Assembly (NCBI GenBank): GCA_012064385.1
Contig: QRDG01000350.1
Span: 731,851-795,850, forward strand
DNA from: Puccinellia tenuiflora
Taxonomy: Eukaryota > Streptophyta > Magnoliopsida > Poales > Poaceae
Direction of reading: 5' to 3'
Length of the DNA stretch: 64,000 bases
In this document: positions 1 to 12,959 of the stretch, in pieces
How positions within the stretch are numbered: the stretch's first letter is position 1
How the letters are laid out: each line of letters opens with the position of its first letter
Notes under the pieces: generated by a model
Databases searched by the model: none
What the model was told of the DNA's origin: nothing
What the model saw: only the letters and a program-made list of their open reading frames with translations
Program-made: the position numbers and the translations under genes

Positions 1-839
1 ACCCGGTCCAACTCCAGCCTATCCTACATGGGAAGACCACTACACAAATAGGCTTTTCTGGGCCTGAATGACAGAGGTTCCCTAGAAAATCTCAAAAAAA
101 AAAAAAAAAAAACTAGCTTCCCTAGAGGTTCATCTAAAAAACAAATAGCACTCCAGTGTAGACGAGCTGGGTGTTTGGCCCACAAGCTCTAATGATCTCT
201 TCAGCTTTTTAAAGATTGAAATTTTTACAAATTTTTAATAAATGTAAAAATGTCTGGATGTACATAATGATTTATCCTACATAGTGTAAAATCTCAATTT
301 CCAATCTCTTTTATTCTTGTCTATACAAAAAATGAAAAATCGATCTAAATATAGTGAACAGTGCATATTTGTAGAACTCCAAAATTTATCAGCTTTGTGT
401 GGCATAGAATTTAGGGTTGCAGTCTTAAATGCTTTGCTGAGCTAAAAATACGAGGTATTTTTTTTGCTGAGATAAAAATACGAGGTATTTGACATTTAAA
501 ATTTACACGCTCCTAATTTATAATTGCCTACACCAAGTATTTTTTTTCAGAATTTTTTATAACATTGAAATCAAGTTTTCTAAATTTTCGAAATAACATT
601 GTTCCTGAAGCTCTGGCTCCATTTGGGGTTTCGGCTTTCTTTTTGTATTTTACATGTATTTTAACCATGAAAAAAAAACAGGTATAACGTTTTGAGACTT
701 GTCTCGCTAAATAAATCTGCATATAATGTCTCGCTAATAGCACGCTATAGCGCGATATAGCATGCTAATAGCGTATTTTAAGGCCGACGCTATTTTGTTG
801 TAGCGCGCTATTTTTTTCCTTGATCTTAACCAAACTATG
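1..839. other. AT-rich intergenic DNA with a short tandem duplication
   Basis: I see no gene here. A 28-bp unit is tandemly duplicated with one mismatch at 433-460 and 463-490. Positions 725-815 hold several near-palindromic GCTATAGCGC and TAGCGCGCTA motifs, a pattern found in the termini of decayed plant DNA transposons. I could not define an element boundary. Confidence 0.4.
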
Positions 840-1190
840 CTAGACCAAGGCGCACCATCTCTCATTTGTAAGGAAGGGATTCATGGGTGTTGAAGTTGCT
901 GTTACATCGATGCTCTCTTATTCATTCATGCAAGCTATGGCGGATCCAAGGAATTTTAGGGCAGCGCGGATGATCTTTTTAGCTGAATGTCGGATCATGA
1001 CAGGGTTCGATTTGACATACCTGGCTCAGGGTCCGAGAGAAGCGAATAGGGCGGCTGATCTGATCACAAGCTCCTTAGATGATGGTAATTTTTGGGTTCA
1101 TGACCCGTCTTTGTTTCTACTCCTATATCCACAAATTGTTTCTATGTCCACAAATTAATAAAGGTTACAAATTTGTTAAAAAAAAGATCG
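840..1190 (+). pseudogene. LINE ORF2 3' remnant (RNase H-like tail plus A-rich end)
   Basis: An open frame at 883-1158 encodes about 91 residues containing GPREANRAADLI. This resembles the H-x-PREAN-x-x-AD signature near the end of the RNase H-like domain that closes many plant LINE ORF2 proteins. It is followed by AATAAAG near 1157 and an A-rich tract near 1176-1185, as expected for a LINE 3' end. No reverse transcriptase precedes it, so this is a 5'-truncated or eroded copy. It lies under 300 bp upstream of the VPS28 start and may overlap that gene's promoter. The assignment rests on one motif and the A-rich end. Confidence 0.45.
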
Positions 1191-1472
1191 ATCATCGATG
1201 GCCTCACGAGAAAAAAAAATCTGAAAGTTTTTTTTTTTGTCTTCGCGTTTGGTTCGCGCGGAGCTAGCAGCGAGAGGAGACTACTTCAGAAGAAAGGCAG
1301 CACAAACAAACGCGTGCGGGGAAGCACCACCAAAGTCTCTACACTTCACACGAAACCCCTCGTAGTTGTTCATCCTCCCAAACCCACCCCCACAGTCCGA
1401 TCCTCCCCCTTTGCCCCCCAATCCCGCGCGACACGGCGAAACCCTAGCCCCGAGATTCGCTCGCCGGCGCCG

Positions 1473-2117
1473 ATGGAGGTGAAGCTGTGGAACGACAAGC
1501 GGGAGCGGGAGCTCCTGGAGAGCCTGGCCGACCTGTACGCGATCATCAGGGCGACGGAGAAGCTGGAGCGCGCCTACGTCCGCGACCTCGTCTCCGCCGC
1601 CGACTACGAGGCCGACTGCCTCAAGCTCATCTCCCAGTTCAACTCCCTCTCCTCCTCCCTCGCCGGGGTCGTCACCATCCCGCGCTTCGTTCAGGCCTAC
1701 CGCCTCGACTGCCCCGCCGCCCTCAACCGCCTCGTCCAGTCCGGCGTCCCCGCCACCGTCGAGCTCCGCGCCGCCACCGCCTCCTCCTCCGGGCCGGCCT
1801 CCACCGCGGCCTCCGCCTCCGCCATCGCCCAGTGCGTCCAGAGCTTCATCACCGCCATGGACGCCGTCAAGCTCAACATGCTCGCCAACGACCAGGTCCG
1901 CCCCCTGCTCCACGACCTCTCCACCTCCATGGGGAAGCTCGGCACCGTCCTGCCGCCGGACTTCGAAGGGAAGGTCAAGGTCAACGAGTGGCTCGCGAAG
2001 CTACATAAGATGGGGGCCGGGGATGAGCTCACCGAGCAGCAGGCCAGGCAGCTCAACTTCGACCTCGATTCGGCCTACAGCGCATTCATGGCCTCGCTCC
2101 CCACTGCTGGCCTGTGA
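1473..2117 (+). CDS. VPS28: VPS28 homologue, ESCRT-I subunit
   Basis: This encodes a 214-residue protein, close to the roughly 210 residues usual for plant VPS28. VPS28 is the ESCRT-I subunit that pairs with VPS23 and VPS37 on endosomes. Its C-terminal helical bundle recruits ESCRT-II during sorting of ubiquitinated membrane proteins into multivesicular bodies. The N-terminal region opens with MEVKLWNDKRERELLESLA and contains DLYAIIRATEKLERAYVRDL. The conserved C-terminal domain includes QSFITAMDAVKLNM and LPPDFEGKVKV, and the end is DELTEQQARQLNFDLDSAY. An Ala/Ser-rich linker lies near residues 110-125. I chose the ATG at 1473 because conservation begins there; the frame is open upstream to 1173, but that part looks like 5' leader (Pro/Ser/Arg-rich, with CCCTAGCCC just before the ATG). 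The CDS is intronless and very GC-rich, unlike the AT-rich flanks, as is common for grass genes. It is intact. Confidence 0.95.
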   Translation: MEVKLWNDKRERELLESLADLYAIIRATEKLERAYVRDLVSAADYEADCLKLISQFNSLSSSLAGVVTIPRFVQAYRLDCPAALNRLVQSGVPATVELRAATASSSGPASTAASASAIAQCVQSFITAMDAVKLNMLANDQVRPLLHDLSTSMGKLGTVLPPDFEGKVKVNEWLAKLHKMGAGDELTEQQARQLNFDLDSAYSAFMASLPTAGL

Positions 2118-5100
2118 GCAAGGATCGGCTTGGTTCCTTTCTGTTTTGTTATTGTCTTGTGTTTGCATCACACCAATGCAGTGCTATAGATATGTGTAAT
2201 TTTGGCTCACGCTGTATTGTTTGTCAATAACAATGTTACTTGTGGAAAGTTGCCCCTATACGTTGATTGTTTCATACTGATTACAGTGACTCCTCTGTTG
2301 TGTCCATTCATTGTAGATTGCTTATGTCCTTTCCCTCAGATATGCTTCTTCACTGTCAACAATATCGAGCAATAAGTGGTAAATTGTATTGCTTCTGTCC
2401 GGTCAATCTTATGATCTTTTGGTTTCAAGAATGATCTAGTTTGAAACTACGCCAGGGATTGTATTGATGTTTTAAAGTTCTGTGCCAGCTTATCCTAGAC
2501 TGGTGCATAAACACATAGAGGTTCTAATATTAAACCCAAGCCGTCATATTGATATGTCTAAACTTTTGGGTTAACCAAATTGTATCATGGATTCGATAGT
2601 TTTGTGATAATAGTTTATTTCAACATAATAGGATGATGTTAGTATACAGCCCTGAGAAATGGTCCATTTGATGATTATGTTGAGAAAATAATAGAAGTTT
2701 TAATGCCTCAAGGCAGTTGTTAACATATTTTGACGTAGGATTAAACCAGACTGCTTTATAATACTTTCAAATGAAAGTAAGGGGTTAGTCATATTTGAAG
2801 TAGGCAGGGTGCTTATCAAAATCGTGAGATCATCACGGGGGCATACCATTAATCAGATGTCATCATTGTACTTTCTTGTGCTGGTTAACATTACTTCATG
2901 ATTGGCGTTTTGATGTTTTAATCAAAACAATGTTTTGGAGCTCTCTTTTGGATCAGTTTACTTTTTTTTTGCATATCAAATATTAATAACTTGAAAACAT
3001 CATGTACATATCTTTTTGGAACCAGAACAACAATATCTTCGATATTTTGTTTGCGTGGATGAAGGGACTACTACCTATAAACTTTCATGAACCACTGCCT
3101 GTTTTTCAGTCTTCACCATTCAAATAGTTCTTTTCATCTTAAATCGTCATCTTCATTCAGGCAGGTAAGGAGGTAACTCTTTAACCCAAGCTGATGCTGA
3201 GAAGGACATCTCTGACCAGGCCCAGTCTCATCCATCGTTTCTTTGGCAGTCAGACTCCTTCACTTTTACTTTGTTATGTTCGTCTTTGAATCACTACTGC
3301 AGTGCCATAGATATGTTTAATTTGGATTGTACTATACACTGTTTGTAATTGATAGAAGTGCCATTTTCTTGGAAAGGTGACTCTTATCAGTGGATGCTGC
3401 ATATTGGCTATATACAGTGCAAGTGTGCAAAGTTCCTTTGTGATGCCCATTCATGGTAAAATGCTTGCATATTTCTGTTCATTTGGAGTTTCTTCTCCCC
3501 CCAAACCCAGTAGATCTTTTGATATTTCAACTTGTAAGATTGATCCAGCTGGACTGCAGGGCAGGTCAGACGGGTTCTATCAATTCTTCCTTTGTGTTGT
3601 TACAATCCAAAAAAGAAATGAAATGTGAAATAATAGAAAGTATGTGTGCAATGCAGTTTTTTTTTGTAACTTTGAACATGGGCGATCTTTAAGTGTTCAC
3701 TGGACTAGCTCAGTAGCGTGTTTGTACTTTGCTTGCCAGATAAACTCGCACGAACACTAAGGCCTAAGTGCAGTTATGCATTGTGAATGCAAATACTATT
3801 TTCTGATCTTATTGTGTTCTTTCTGCATTTTTCTGGACTTTGGAAGATGTGTAACTTTCGAGTATTGTTCACATGCAATCTGAATACCTAATCCTTATTT
3901 CCCCCCTAAAGAAACGTGTGTTTCACTTATTTGAGAAGCCAACAATATTACAATATAGTTAGGGTCTTTTATCTCTGAATGTGGGTTCAACCATTTCGGA
4001 ACTTTCTGAATTCTTCATACGAACCACTTTTTGTGTGTTAATAACTTAATATTCTTATTGGAATATAGGTCGCTTTGCACTTCTAGTCTGGTGAGTGTTG
4101 CTGGTAATGGTCAAAAGCTACCCATTAATTCTTCCTTCTTTGCAACATGAAATTCGCAAGGAACAATTGTGGACACAGTAACACTAGTATACCTTGTAGA
4201 CAGAGCTTATGGTCCATTCGTTAGTGCAGTGAGTTCATAGGATCAGATCACATATTCACACTTCCTTCTTCTTTTGAACAACCAATATGTGACCAACCTA
4301 AATTGCTTCATTTTTTTTAGTATGCCATTATTAGATTCTAGGTCCTAATAATCTGCATTTAGCTATTTGCAGATAGCTGCAGCGATCTCTCCATCTGCAC
4401 CTACTTTGAACTCCAAGTGGAACCGGAAGGGGGGCAATTGTTTTCCGTCTTCTAGCAGGTTTTCGTTTTTCTTGGAATGAAGTTAGTAGTATGAGTTTTT
4501 AAGAATGTTTTTTTTAACAAGAGTCTTTAAGAATGTTGAATTACTAACTTTTTTTACTTCTCTACTATCATTGACTTGTTATTTCCAACGGTGTAACTGT
4601 ATTTTAAGGGCGGTGCTGTCGAACTGCCCTTTGTTGCTGCCCTTTTCGTATTTTTTGCAGTTCCACATATTGTTAATATTTCTGGGGAACTTATCTCAAA
4701 TATAAAAATATCCTATCATGGTTTATAGTTATAGGGAAATCATGGCGTGTGGTGCATTGCCTGGCAGAGTAGTCGGGTACTCCAGAATATCCAAGGATGA
4801 CTTTACTCGGAGGTTAGCCATCTTACTGTATCAGCCAGTGTAAGCTGCACATATTAGATAATAGGACTTGAGAATGCTATTATACCGTGGATGTCTGAAA
4901 AGAAATATTCTGCTCAACAAATGTCGCAATAATTATGCCAATAGCAAACGCAAGTCTACCAGTCAACTGTATATTCAGGTAGCTTGGTAGAATGGTCGTG
5001 GCTTTTCACTCCAGGCCCTTCTTGAACTCCTAGTATTGTATCGAATGGACGCACTGACTATTTCCCTCATGCCAACATTGTCTGGACTGTAAATCCATCC

Positions 5101-5519
5101 TAGCTTCAAATGAGTAATTAACATATTACCATGAATTGTTTTAACTTTCTTTCTGAAAGTTGTTCTTACTAACTAATTGGTCTCTCTGGCTGGCTATAGA
5201 TATTGTTTTACATCATAAGATAATTGTGTGTGACTTGGGGAAAATGCGGATGGGCTGGATGGACTACAATTGTAAATTCAAACTCCTCTGTCCCAGGGTA
5301 TTTCAACCATCATCAACTCCTGTTTGGAGCATTGGAATTCATTCCCTAAGGGATGGACTGTTTCATTTGAGATCCCTGCAGAATTCATATGTTCAAATGA
5401 CTCTCAGTTCTCGGTGGTTCGTGTTGGTGACTTACTGCACCTTTAATTGTGTCAGGCTCGTCACTCAATAGGACACTCGTTTGATGTGAGCGGCGCATCG
5501 CCATACTACATCGGCTTTG
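2118..5519. other. VPS28 3' region with an internal diverged duplication
   Basis: No convincing further gene is seen. The probable VPS28 3' UTR (about 2118-2345) is repeated in diverged form about 1.12 kb downstream. TGCAGTGCTATAGATATGT at 2177-2195 matches a similar run at 3299-3317, and both are followed by related TTTGG, TGTTTGT and CCATTCAT blocks. The rest is ordinary AT-rich DNA with no long ORF. It ends against the truncated copia element near 5520. Confidence 0.5.
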
Positions 5520-5554
5520 GTAGTGTGATTGCTTTAGGCCATATAAAGATTTTC

Positions 5555-6892
5555 TTACCTGCATACCTTTCCTGATGTTCTAGGAGTGGAGAAACCAGGT
5601 GGTATCTCCATGTACACCTCCTCCTGTAAATCTCCATGTAAGAATGCATTCTTCACATCCAACTGATGTAGAGGCCACCCGAAGTTGGTCGCACATGAGA
5701 TTAGGATCCTCACCGTGTTCATCTTTGCTACCGGCGCAAATGTCTCATCATAGTCAATCCCATATGTCTGACTATATCCTCTAGCTACTAGTCTTGCCTT
5801 GTACCTTTCAACTTTCCCTTCTGGATTTTGCTTCACGGTGTAGATCCATTTACAACCAACGGCCCTCTTTCCTGCTGGAAGATGTACGAGTTCCCATGTT
5901 TTATTCTTTTCAAGAGCATTCAGCTCTTCTATCATGGCCTCATGCCACTTTGGGTCTTGCTTTGCTACTTTCCATTCTCTTGGGATCACCACGGATTGCA
6001 ATGATGCAATGAAGTCCTTGTAGCTAGGAGACAGAGATGTGTATGTCACATAATTAGCTATGTCATGCTCATCATGATACCTATTTGGAGGCTTTCCAGC
6101 TCCAACTCGGATTCCTTTCCTCAAGGCAATGGGAAAATCGATTGAATCTCTTGTATTAGAAGGAGGTTGTGTGGTGTATGTCCCTTCATCAGACAATTCA
6201 ACAATTTCAACACCTCTTGAAGCATGTTGCTCCCCCTGCACATGTGTGTCTCTGTCTCCTTCCGTTGGATCTTGTTGTTGTTGCTGCTCATGTCTCCTTG
6301 TATACACCTTAACATTTTCTTCCTCATTTGGTTTCCTCCATCTCTCCTCAACTATAGGTCGCCTCCTTGTATATACCTTCAAATTTTCTTCCTTGTTTGG
6401 TTTTCTCCATCTCTCCTCACTTATAGGACAAGGGACTGAATCAACCACGAGTCTCAATGGCTCATTTTTGTTTATCCTCAACGCTTCACTCTCCCCCTCT
6501 CGACTAGCCTCACTCGAGCTAGGAGAGTCGAAGTCAAACAATGAGCTGAGATCAGTCTTCTCTCCATAGAACGGCTGAGACTCCCTGAATGTCACATCCA
6601 TGCTCACAAATGTTCATCGCTCGATAGGGCTCCAACACTTGTAGCCCTTCTGCCCAGATGGGTAACCTATGAATATGCACTTCACCGCCCGTGGATCTAA
6701 CTTTCCCACCGAGGGTCTATGATCCCTAACAAAACAAGTGCATCCAAACACTTTTGGCGGAACAACAAACTTGTTCTCCCCTAGTAGCATTTCACATGGT
6801 GTCTTCATCCCAATTACCCTCGACGGTGTGCGATTTATGAGATATGTAGCTGTCATTACAGCTTCGCTCCATAAGAATCTTGGCACATTCAT
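5555..6892 (-). pseudogene. copia pol: integrase C-terminus and reverse transcriptase N-terminal half
   Basis: This continues the polyprotein interrupted at 6893. The first segment (6614-6892) carries the integrase C-terminal motifs LINRTPSRV and GCTCFVRDHRP. A TGA at 6614-6616 interrupts the frame, which stays open after it. The second segment holds a Glu/Arg-rich linker and then the copia RT (RVT_2) start, with WHEAMIEELNALEKNKTWELV, VGCKWIYTVK, YKARLVARGYSQ and HQLDVKNAFLHGDL. After GKVCR the frame shifts near 5553; a short KSLYGLKQS-like remnant is readable to about 5525 and then similarity ends. The YVDD catalytic box and RNase H are absent, so no active enzyme can be made. Confidence 0.88.
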
Positions 6893-9800
6893 TGTAGCGC
6901 CCCGACCCCGAAACTATACAGTGAAGCGTTGTGCAACTGGTCATGCTACACAATCGAAGGTTACTGGGTTTACCAATCCCAGGCCAAAACCTTTGGCAGG
7001 TGTGCTCGGAATGGATCATCGGCACACAACACCTCGATCATGCCATAAGCTTAGACATCGCTATCACGTATAGTAGAGAGATCAAGAACTGTGGAACAAC
7101 TGGCACATCACAGACTCTACGACACAAAGATATCATAGTTCAACTCATATAATTGAGAAAGATAGCAAATGACACATCAGAGGTCACTGACCCATCATTA
7201 CAACAAGCGGAAGCAAATTAAAGTTGTCTAAACAACAAGATCCAAATTATGGCCTAAGAGGCCTACAATAACATATCCCAGCCAGCCTGTTCCGTGAAGT
7301 CCCAAGCTGCCACCTGGGAACCCCAGACTATTCATCAAAGTCAACGTAGAACCCACCTTCCAGTTTGGTGACGTCCTCCTCTGAAACAAGTAATAATCAA
7401 CAAAGCAAGGCTGAGTACGACGTACTCGCAAGAATTAGTAGGGCGATATAGGCCCGATGCTGTTTGGCTTCAAAGCTGTAAAGTAGTTGTTTTGCATAAA
7501 GCTAGTTTTTTCCTCCCGAAGACTAGGACTCATGGCATCGTCTACTCAGAAGGTTTTCATAAGGGGATAAGGTAGTAAACTTTTCTTCTTCGGTTCACAA
7601 GGAACCTACAGTATTCAGAAACACCACTTATCTCCACCAAGGCACTCCCTCGAATCTCCCTCGAGAAAATGAATCTTTTAACACACGTTGATTATGCAAC
7701 CTCTAGCTGCCATTTAACTAAGGGTTCAGGTTCTCTATGATCTTATCGTCCATTCCCAAGTTGTCCTTAACCGTGGACACGGCTTTTCGAAAAGATTAAA
7801 CCCTGCAGGGGTGTACTAATTTACCCACCGGTACCGTCCGACCCCTTGCCTGTACAATTAGCTCTCTTCCGGGGAAAGCCGGCAGGGCGGGCGCGGTTAA
7901 ACCTTTACCTCGCATGAGACTATCCAAGGGTCATCATGACGACAGGACAAGTTCAACGCCTATTTCAACACCCTGCCCCATCGCCACTCCTATCACCACC
8001 ATCCTTATCATCATCATCATCAACTCACACGCAAATGGAAAGCGCAAACTACAGGACCCTTGGATACGCCCGCACAAATTATTTAGTTAAAGGGGATTCC
8101 ATATGTCCCCACCGTTGGAAGCACGCTAGTCTTGGTTCAAGAGGTAAAGAACTCGCACCTAGGCGGCAAGAATGAGACAAAACACCAGCAACCTTGTTGG
8201 CAACTCATCCAAGCCTTTTAGCAATTAATTATTAACACAAGTGTCCACCAATGTCCGAACATTCCATCCACTTCACAAGTATGGAAATAATCAACAGACA
8301 ACTTAAGCATTCGACTAAGCATGGCTAAGCATATCTAAGCATAACATACAACCGATATGAATTATCTCAGGCCAACACATCAACCTATGGTTAATAGGAG
8401 GGGAAACAGGTAATGGTTCAGGGAGCATGCAGTTATAGGATACTCTTACACTGACCAAAAGTTGTCGCTAGAATCGAATGCAATATTATGGTGGATAAAA
8501 ATACTTGGGTAAGATGAGATATGCCAAGAAGGTTAGGTTAGCTCTTGCCTTGATGATAGAGCTGGTCGCACTGGTTGTCAAGGTATTGTGGTGGAACCTC
8601 GACTTCTGAATCTAACGAAACACAAACAATAACAGGAAAGGGAATAAATAACACACAATAAAAGGTGCAATGCACAGTCATGATGAGATGGTCAAATTAT
8701 GCACTGAAAAGGTATTGGGCATGTCCCACATGCATGAAAATATGTCCAGTACTGAAATATGAGGTCTACATGCATGAAAATGACATTATTAGATAGGCAT
8801 TATTCCACTGATCAATTTGGTACTTCGTTTGCAATTTTTTGATTAACGATGAAGAAATGGTGATTTAAACGGTTATGCAATCTAAATCATTTTAACCAAT
8901 TCGAAAATGACATCAAAGGAAAAGTTGTCTTCATGCTGTGTAATTAACATAGCTAGATAGCATTTGAGTTGCTGATCACTTTGGTATATCATTTGCAATT
9001 TTTTAGTTAATATTTATCAAGTTATGATATTTCCAATAATTGATTTAATTATGCCATTTTAATTATTTTTAATAAACAACACCAAAATTAAATCTACAAT
9101 TCTCTCAAAATGACCTAAAGTTGTTATACATTGCTTACTGAACATTTTGAGTCATTAAACATAATTTTTGAGTAAACAAAACTCAAGTTATTAATTTCCC
9201 AAAATTAGAATTAAATCTGCCATTTTAGTGATTTTAAATAAACAGCCATTTAAAAGGTTCATTATTACATGGAAATATAACTAACAATTATATGTTGTTT
9301 TCCTGAACATTTTGAGATCTTAATTGTAATTTTTGGATCAAAATTCATAAAGTTATGGATTTTCTAAATTCTATTTATATTCTGCCATTTCTGTATTTAT
9401 TAAATAAAGGAAGATTATTAATTTTAGTTGACCATGGAAATGACACTAACAGATAGATATGATTTTTCTGAGCATTTTGACATATAGTTTGCATTTTTCT
9501 GATTTGTGGTTCAAAAGATATTGAATTTCAAAGTTCATATCATTTTCTGTCTTTTTATTTTAATTCGGAAAAACGGCCGAACCGTTTTGTACCGGACGAG
9601 GGGCTAGCCGCAGCCACTGATGGGCGGGGCCCAAGCCACGCTGGCGTCCATGTGGGCAAGCTGGCCCGCGTCGGTTTGACCCCGGCGCGTGCCACGACCG
9701 GCGCGTCGCGTCCGCGGTGAGCGCCGGCACGGCCGTGCACGGATGCGTCGCGTGCGTGCACTAGGGAGCCCGAGAGGGGGCGCACTACACTCGGCGCACC

Positions 9801-10857
9801 ATGGGGGATCTGGTGGCGGCGCGTAGGACCTAATGGTCACCGGGATAAGCACCGGCGACGAGCTACGGCGGCGGCGGTGGTTCGGCCTACGGAGCGACGG
9901 TGAACCAGAGGGATAGGGGAAGGAGGAAAAGGTCTAGGAGGACCGTGTGCTCACCCTAGAAGCGTGGGCGCGCTCGGTGGTGAGGGGAAGGCCGGCGGCG
10001 ACGGCAATCGAGCCCGGCGTCCGGCGGACGGAGAGGAAGAAGGCGTGGACGATGGCGACGATTCCCAGCCTCCGGGTCCGATTCCTCCTAGCCGAAGGAC
10101 GCAGACGACGAGGCGAGGACGTGGCGTGCTCAGCTGGTCCCGGGGAGGCTCCGGTCGACGGCGATGCAGCGGCGGCGTCCAGCTTAGGTCACGGACATGG
10201 CGCAGCTAGGGTTAGGGTTTCGGGTGCGGGGAAAATGCGAAGGGGAGAGGAAGAGCAGCGCGTCGTCGCCCTTCTTATCCTCCAGGGGGGCCATGGCGCG
10301 AGGAGGAGCGTGGGGAGGACACGGCGACGCGGCGCTCGTGGCGGCAGTGCTTCCCCTGTCGCCACAGTGGAGGCGATGACAGCTTTTGCGAAAAACCCCC
10401 TAGAATTTCTTTCCCTTTTCCCAAATTAAAACCAGCAGGGTTTTGGCAATTATTTCAGGCCCTTAAATCATTTTTAAAAATTCTGGAAAAAATTCACAGA
10501 ACCATAACATTACATTTGGAACCTACCATAAAATTTGCAGCCCATTTGGAAATTATTTCATGTGTTAAATATTTTAGAATTGCTCTCTTGCATTTTGGGC
10601 TTTATTTTAATTAATTGAATTGGCAAGTGCTTTAATTCTTGCAACAAACATATTTGAATTTCTTGGAACTTCCTGGACAAATATGAAAGCTCATTTGAAT
10701 TTTGTTTGTCCAATATTATTCACCAACCTTTATTTCATGTTAAAGCCAAAGTATTATTTCATGTGGGTAATTTTAATTTAAATGCCATGATGCAATATGA
10801 GATGCAAAAGTGAAAATTTTACTCATATTTTCAGGTACCAAAAGTGGGGCTGTTACA
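6893..10857. mobile_element. 3.97-kb solo-LTR-like element nested in copia integrase
   Basis: The segment starts TGTAGCGCCCCGA and ends GGGGCTGTTACA, giving TG...CA ends with an imperfect terminal inverted repeat. It is flanked by the 5-bp target-site duplication TTCAT (6888-6892 and 10858-10862), and the copia integrase frame resumes directly on either side. A 5-bp duplication with TG/CA ends fits an LTR. No second internal copy of the ends and no gag or pol were found, so a solo LTR of unusual length is the simplest reading. Composition is mosaic: AT-rich at 8600-9550, very GC-rich at 9570-10380, AT-rich at 10430-10850. Overlapping open frames at 9555-10429 match nothing I recognise. A large non-autonomous (LARD-type) derivative is the alternative. 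Confidence 0.75.
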
Positions 10858-12942
10858 TTCATTGTGTACATCAATGACCTAGCCACCTCTAAGATATGAC
10901 GATTTTTCCTTTCCGCCACTCCATTCCGAGGAGGTGTATCTGGACAAGACGTTTGATGTAATATACCTTGTGATGACAGAAATGCACCAAATTCCTTGTT
11001 CACATACTTGGTACCGTTGTCTGATCATTTGAACCTGTGTATTGAACTGATTTTTTACATAAGCATGGAAATCCTGGAAACATTTGAATACCTCATCCTT
11101 GTGCTTCATAAGGTACACCCATGTCATGCGGGAGTAGCAATCAATGAATGTAACAAAATACTTCATTCCACTAATAGATATAACACGACAAGTCCATACA
11201 TCTGAATGAACAAGCACAAACGGAGATATACTCCTGATTCCCCTACTCACATAAGATGTCCTTGTGTGTTTCCCAAACTCACAGGCATCACAGACAAGCT
11301 TTTTCTTATCCACCCCACACATTACATTAGCAAATATCTTGCTCATTTTATCAAAAGAAAAATGCCCCATTCTACAATGTTGAAGCATCACCATGGCTTC
11401 CTTCTCCCCCATTGTTGCCGCTAACACCATAGACACTCCATTGTTTGGGACCTCACGATCCATGTACCATAGCCCATTATTCCTGGTTCCTGTCCCAAGC
11501 TTCCTCCCTGTTTGCCTTTCCTGAATTAAACACATGTACCGGTCAATTATTATCCTACAATCAATGTCATCAACCAAAGAACTCATTGACACAAGATTGA
11601 CCGGAAAAGCAGGAACATGCAAAACCGATGAAAGTTTAATAAATGGTGTGCATTGTACTGTGCCAATGCCTTTAATGGGCTTTGAGGTGCCATCAGCTAT
11701 TTGAATAGTTTCTTTGCGTGTGGGTGGATATTTAGTATATGACTGAAACTCCTTTGACGTTCCCACTACATGTTTGGATGCACCCGAATCAAGAATCCAA
11801 TCTGGAAATGAACTTTTTGATAATGTGGATGTATGAGCACAATTACCTTCATGAACATAAGCAAAGTGAGCAAAATCACCAAATGTGGAGTCTTCTTGGT
11901 CCTTTCCATGAGTACTCTCCATCTTCTTCCTCAACTCTTCTAACTCTTTCGCAAAGACCTTCACTTTGTCAAATAATCCCTCTTCTTGGAGTGCCACATT
12001 CACTTTGTAGCCAATCCTATAGCCCCGTCCTCTACCTCCACTTGGTCCACCTCGGTCATTTCCTCTTCCCCTTCCACGATTTGGCTTGCGATGAGCATGA
12101 CAATCACGACTCAAGTGTCCATTCTCACCACAATTGTAACAGTCCCTGGTTTCATTATTCCTAGTAACCATGAAGGCAGGACGAGAAGGAGTTGCTGTAT
12201 TGTTCCCCATCACCTTCAACCTGACCTCCTCCTGTGCAACTGCTGCTATAGCCTCCTCCAAAGTAGGAAGAGTAGGTTGATGGAACATAGTAGCATGTCT
12301 TCCCTCAAATTCTGAGTTCAAGCCTTTAAGGAATTGTATCACTCGCCTGCGTTCAATCCACTTCTTAACAGTAGATATGCAATCTGCATGTGGCAACTCA
12401 AGAGGGTCATAGTGATCAAGATCAGCCCATAACCGCTGCAACTCGGCAACATACTCCATTACAGAGCGCTCCCCCTGTCTCAGATCACTAAGTCTCTCCT
12501 GTGACTCAACCATCAGCATCACATTTCCCTCTCCCGAGTACAATTTTGATAAAGTCCTCCATATCTCGGTTGCAGTTGAGATGGTTTCGACCGTGGCAGC
12601 AATGGTCGGAGACAGAGAATTCAACAACCATGCCACCACCAATGAGTTGGTAGTACTCCAAGTCCTCCATTCCGCACCCGTTTTGTCCACCGGTTCAATT
12701 GCTTTTCCTTCGACAAAGCCCTCCAGTCCCTTTGTCTTTAGGATTAGCAGTGCCCTCCTTGACCAACTCAAGTAACTTTTCACACCCTCTAACTTGATTT
12801 CATTTGGCATCAATTCTATCTTTTGTATCTGCTCAGTGTGAGGGATAAATGCACTTTGTGAAGATAATGCATCACCTGTCTTTGCTGTGAGAAGCTGAGC
12901 TAATTTTTCAAGAACTTGTTGAATCCCTTGATTTTCTCCCAT
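10858..12942 (-). pseudogene. copia gag-protease-integrase polyprotein, 5' portion
   Basis: The polyprotein starts MGENQGIQQVLEKLAQLL at 12942. Gag (UBN2-type) contains WRTWSTTNSLVVAWLLNSL. A CCHC zinc knuckle, CYNCGENGHLSRDC, lies near 12110-12150. The aspartic protease active site reads DSGASKHV near 11770. The GAG-pre-integrase and HHCC region contains QHCRMGH and CDACEFGKHTR. The integrase core contains LVHSDVWT and FVTFIDCYSRMTWVY. A frameshift near 11022, just before the second catalytic Asp, breaks the core. The downstream frame (10858-11003) then shows NGVAERKNRHILEVARSLMYT and ends at the nested insertion. Gag, protease and integrase lie in one frame, as is usual for copia. Confidence 0.9.
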
Positions 12943-12959
12943 GATTTAAGGCTGTGATG

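Noticed and set aside
1487..2008. Arg/Pro-rich ORF overlapping VPS28, and antisense ORFs at 1281-2056
   Set aside because: GC-rich grass coding sequence leaves shadow frames open; only the VPS28 frame is conserved.
9947..10429. 160-residue GC-rich ORF as a host gene
   Set aside because: It lies in the solo-LTR-like insert, overlaps other open frames, and shows no recognisable domain.
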